From the NCBI RefSeq assembly GCF_003325375.1, contig NZ_CP030862.1:933501-997500 (forward strand): 64,000 bases of DNA, read 5' to 3'. This document shows positions 61,902-64,000 of the stretch, one piece after another. Every line of letters starts with the position of its first letter. Positions within the stretch are counted from its first letter, which is position 1. Under the pieces are notes generated by a model. It did no database searches and was not told the DNA's origin. It worked only from the letters and a program-made list of their open reading frames with translations. Made by a program: the position numbers and the translations under genes. The DNA is from Streptomyces globosus (lineage in GTDB: Bacteria; Actinomycetota; Actinomycetes; Streptomycetales; Streptomycetaceae).

Positions 61902-62638
61902 CCACGCCCGCCCCGGCCGCCGCCGCCACCGGCTCCGGCCGCGTCGGCCTCGGCATCCCCGGCTACGCCCACCCGCTGCTCGCGCCCGTCGAGTGGGCCG
62001 AGCTGACCCGGCCCGGCACGCCCCTGCACTGGGCCGTGCTGAACGTCACCGACGGCCCCGGCTCCCGGCCCGACCCGCACTGCACCGAGGCGGTGGGCCG
62101 GCTCCGCGGGGCCGGCGGCACCGTCCTCGGGCATCTCGCGATGCGGGGCGGCGAGCGGACGTTCGGCGAGCTGGTCTCCGACGCCCACCGCTTCGCCGAC
62201 TGGTACCGGGTCGACGGGTTCTACCTGGACGGGGCCCCGGCCGACCGGTCCGGGCTCGCCGAAGTGCGCCGGGTCGCCGACACCCTGCGCGGCCTCGGCG
62301 AGGACGTGCGGATCGTGCTCGGCCACGGCACCCACCCCCACGAGGGCTACGCGGACATCGCCGACCAGCTGGTCACCTTCGCCGGGGCCTGGACGGACTA
62401 CCGCTGGTCGCAGGTGGCGGAGTGGACCGCCGACCACCCGCCGGAGCGGTTCTGCCACCTCGTCCACGGGGTGCCGCGCACGCACCTGGAGGAGGCGCTG
62501 CGGATCGCCCGCTGGCAGGGCGCCGGGACGATCTGGTTCACCGACCGGCGCGGCGCCCCCAACGGGGACCCCTGGGCGTCAATGCCCGCGTACTGGGACG
62601 AAATCGTCTCACGCATCGGACCGGGTGTCTCGGAATGA
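61889..62638 (+). CDS. spherulin-4 / GH135-like TIM-barrel protein
   Basis: A 249-aa protein of the spherulation-specific family 4 (related to GH135, which includes fungal Sph3 acting on galactosaminogalactan). The core GIPGYAHPL, WAVLNVTDGPG, GGTVLGHLAMRGG, VDGFYLDGAP and a GTIWFTDR strand follow the family pattern. The usual acidic pair after strand 4 reads D-G rather than D-E, so catalysis is uncertain. No signal peptide is visible. GGAGG lies five bases before GTG 61889. Confidence 0.85.
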   Translation: MPHLTTPAPAAAATGSGRVGLGIPGYAHPLLAPVEWAELTRPGTPLHWAVLNVTDGPGSRPDPHCTEAVGRLRGAGGTVLGHLAMRGGERTFGELVSDAHRFADWYRVDGFYLDGAPADRSGLAEVRRVADTLRGLGEDVRIVLGHGTHPHEGYADIADQLVTFAGAWTDYRWSQVAEWTADHPPERFCHLVHGVPRTHLEEALRIARWQGAGTIWFTDRRGAPNGDPWASMPAYWDEIVSRIGPGVSE

Positions 62639-62701
62639 AGAAGGGCGTGGCAGTGTTACGGGAAGAACCACCGTTCACGCATACCGATCTACGGAGTCCC
62701 C

Positions 62702-63880
62702 GTGTCGCTGCCACCCCTGGTCGAGCCGGCTGCCGAGCTCACCGTCGACGAGGTCCGTCGGTACTCCCGCCACCTGATCATCCCTGACGTCGGGATGGAC
62801 GGCCAGAAGCGCCTGAAGAACGCGAAGGTGCTGGCCGTGGGCGCGGGGGGCCTCGGCTCGCCCGCCCTCATGTACCTGGCCGCGGCCGGCGTCGGAACGC
62901 TGGGCATCGTGGAGTTCGACGAGGTCGACGAGTCGAACCTCCAGCGCCAGATCATCCACAGCCAGTCGGACATCGGCCGCTCCAAGGCCGAGTCCGCCCG
63001 CGACTCCGTGCTCGGCATCAACCCGTACGTGAACGTCGTCCTCCACGAAGAGCGGCTCGAAGCCGACAACGTGATGGACATCTTCTCCCAGTACGACCTC
63101 ATCGTCGACGGCACCGACAACTTCGCCACGCGCTACCTCGTCAACGACGCCTGCGTCCTCCTCGGCAAGCCGTACGTGTGGGGCTCCATCTACCGCTTCG
63201 ACGGCCAGGCTTCCGTCTTCTGGTCCGAGCACGGCCCCTGCTACCGCTGCCTCTACCCGGAGCCCCCGCCGCCGGGCATGGTCCCGAGCTGCGCCGAGGG
63301 CGGCGTCCTGGGCGTGCTCTGCGCGTCCATCGGCTCCATCCAGGTCACCGAGGCCATCAAGGTCCTCACCGGCGTCGGCGAGCCGCTGGTCGGCCGCCTG
63401 ATGATCTACGACGCCCTGGAGATGCAGTACCGCCAGGTCAAGGTCCGCAAGGACCCCGACTGCGCGGTGTGCGGCCCGAACGCGACCGTCAAGGAGCTCA
63501 TCGACTACGAGGCCTTCTGCGGCGTCGTGTCCGAGGAGGCCCAGGAGGCGGCCGCCGGCTCGACGATCACTCCGAAGCAGCTCAAGGAGTGGATCGACGA
63601 GGGCGAGAACATCGAGATCATCGACGTCCGAGAGAAGAACGAGTACGAGATCGTCTCCATCCCGGGCGCGCGGCTGATCCCCAAGGGCGACTTCCTGATG
63701 GGCACCGCCCTCCAGGACCTCCCGCAGGACAAGCGGATCGTCCTGCACTGCAAGACGGGTGTCCGCAGTGCGGAAGTCCTGGCGGTCCTGAAGTCCGCCG
63801 GCTTCGCGGACGCGGTCCACGTCGGCGGCGGCGTCATCGGCTGGGTCCACCAGGTCGAGCCCCAGAAGCCCGTCTACTAG
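62702..63880 (+). CDS. moeZ: adenylyltransferase/sulfurtransferase MoeZ
   Basis: A 392-aa fusion of an E1-like ThiF/MoeB domain and a C-terminal rhodanese domain. The nucleotide site GAGGLGSPALMYLAAAGVG lies near residues 41-59, zinc cysteines are in CYRC and CAVC, and the rhodanese active-site loop is HCKTGVRS near residues 350-357. It activates and thiolates sulfur-carrier proteins for molybdopterin, thioamide or cysteine synthesis. GTG 62702 follows GGAG. It is probably expressed independently of the glycan block, since 63 bp separate them and it is a housekeeping enzyme. Confidence 0.95.
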   Translation: MSLPPLVEPAAELTVDEVRRYSRHLIIPDVGMDGQKRLKNAKVLAVGAGGLGSPALMYLAAAGVGTLGIVEFDEVDESNLQRQIIHSQSDIGRSKAESARDSVLGINPYVNVVLHEERLEADNVMDIFSQYDLIVDGTDNFATRYLVNDACVLLGKPYVWGSIYRFDGQASVFWSEHGPCYRCLYPEPPPPGMVPSCAEGGVLGVLCASIGSIQVTEAIKVLTGVGEPLVGRLMIYDALEMQYRQVKVRKDPDCAVCGPNATVKELIDYEAFCGVVSEEAQEAAAGSTITPKQLKEWIDEGENIEIIDVREKNEYEIVSIPGARLIPKGDFLMGTALQDLPQDKRIVLHCKTGVRSAEVLAVLKSAGFADAVHVGGGVIGWVHQVEPQKPVY

Positions 63881-63910
63881 CAGGCCCGCCCGCAGGCCCG
63901 TCCGTTCTTC

Positions 63911-63952
63911 CGGCCCCTGCCCCCGCGCGCGACGGCGCGGGGGCAGGGGCCG
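63911..63952. terminator. bidirectional terminator after moeZ
   Basis: A perfect 18-bp inverted repeat (63911-63928 and 63935-63952, 6-nt loop) between moeZ and a leftward gene entering the window edge. Confidence 0.8.
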
Positions 63953-63971
63953 GCCGGTGGCCGCCGCCCGG

Positions 63972-64000
63972 TCAGGCGGCCTTGCAGACGGTGCCGCCGG
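63972..64000 (-). CDS. C-terminal fragment of a leftward gene
   Basis: Reading leftward from the window edge, a frame ends GGTVCKAA then TGA at 63974-63972, 20 bp beyond a strong terminator. Only the last eight codons are inside the window. The ending suggests a secreted or small Cys-containing protein, but nothing firm can be said. Confidence 0.4.

Overview
The window is a stretch of a very GC-rich actinobacterial chromosome, almost certainly Streptomyces. The evidence is pervasive G/C at third codon positions, many GTG and TTG starts, 4-bp GTGA/ATGA gene overlaps, a mycothiol gene (mshB), and gene families found together only in Actinobacteria (DUF3117, DUF3107, DUF3152, DUF6758, DUF6113). 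Apart from a small possible accessory block near the right end it looks like core chromosome. No insertion sequence, prophage, tRNA, rRNA or CRISPR array was seen.

Layout. (1) 1-5.3 kb: a small coiled-coil protein, an orphan family-5 solute-binding lipoprotein resembling mycobacterial LpqW, and the ribosome-associated GTPase typA. (2) 5.7-18.3 kb: two complete five-gene oligopeptide ABC transporter operons (binding protein, two permeases, two ATPases) in direct tandem, separated by a GNAT acetyltransferase gene. (3) 18.6-24.3 kb: a small membrane protein, mshB, a DUF6113 membrane protein, a large membrane-anchored PG_binding_4 protein, then a leftward GNAT/SirB1-like pair. (4) 24.4-33 kb: fdxA, dapC, a secreted repeat-tailed protein, a lysozyme-like secreted protein, dapE, a LOG-family phosphoribohydrolase, folP2, a DivIVA-like protein, tagA, an enoyl-CoA hydratase and DUF3117. 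(5) 33.3-45.8 kb: a PAP2-like membrane protein, an O-methyltransferase, then the envelope-stress module sigE / anti-sigma / HtrA / TatB. It is followed leftward by mrp and by DUF1003 plus a transporter-less MgtE-like protein, then a lipoprotein and corA. (6) 45.8-52.2 kb: SUFU-domain, DUF6758, PHP-phosphoesterase and MarC genes, a 50-aa conserved small protein, an alpha/beta hydrolase and a DEAD-box RNA helicase. (7) 52.5-58 kb: ferritin-like protein, DUF3107, a TetR regulator resembling Rv3208, a small acidic protein, an alpha/beta hydrolase and a DUF3152 secreted metalloprotease-like protein. (8) 58.2-62.6 kb: a four-gene block of PelF-like glycosyltransferase, membrane protein, nucleotide-sugar epimerase and spherulin-4-like glycosidase, followed by moeZ.

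As I recall the M. tuberculosis map, regions 1-5 follow the gene content of Rv1165-Rv1239c (typA, lpqW, mshB, fdxC, dapC, dapE, LOG, folP2, DivIVA-like, tagA, DUF3117, methyltransferase, sigE, rseA, htrA, tatB, mrp, mgtE-like, corA). Regions 7-8 follow Rv3211-Rv3206c (rhlE, ferritin-like, TetR, DUF3107, DUF3152, moeB1). Against that backbone the tandem transporters and the four-gene glycan block stand out as added material. The glycan block is the best candidate for an undescribed system: its enzyme set resembles those that make and trim GalNAc-rich polymers (bacterial Pel, fungal galactosaminogalactan).

All functional calls come from reading protein motifs and gene context. No database search or computation was run, and comparisons with named genes of other species are from memory.
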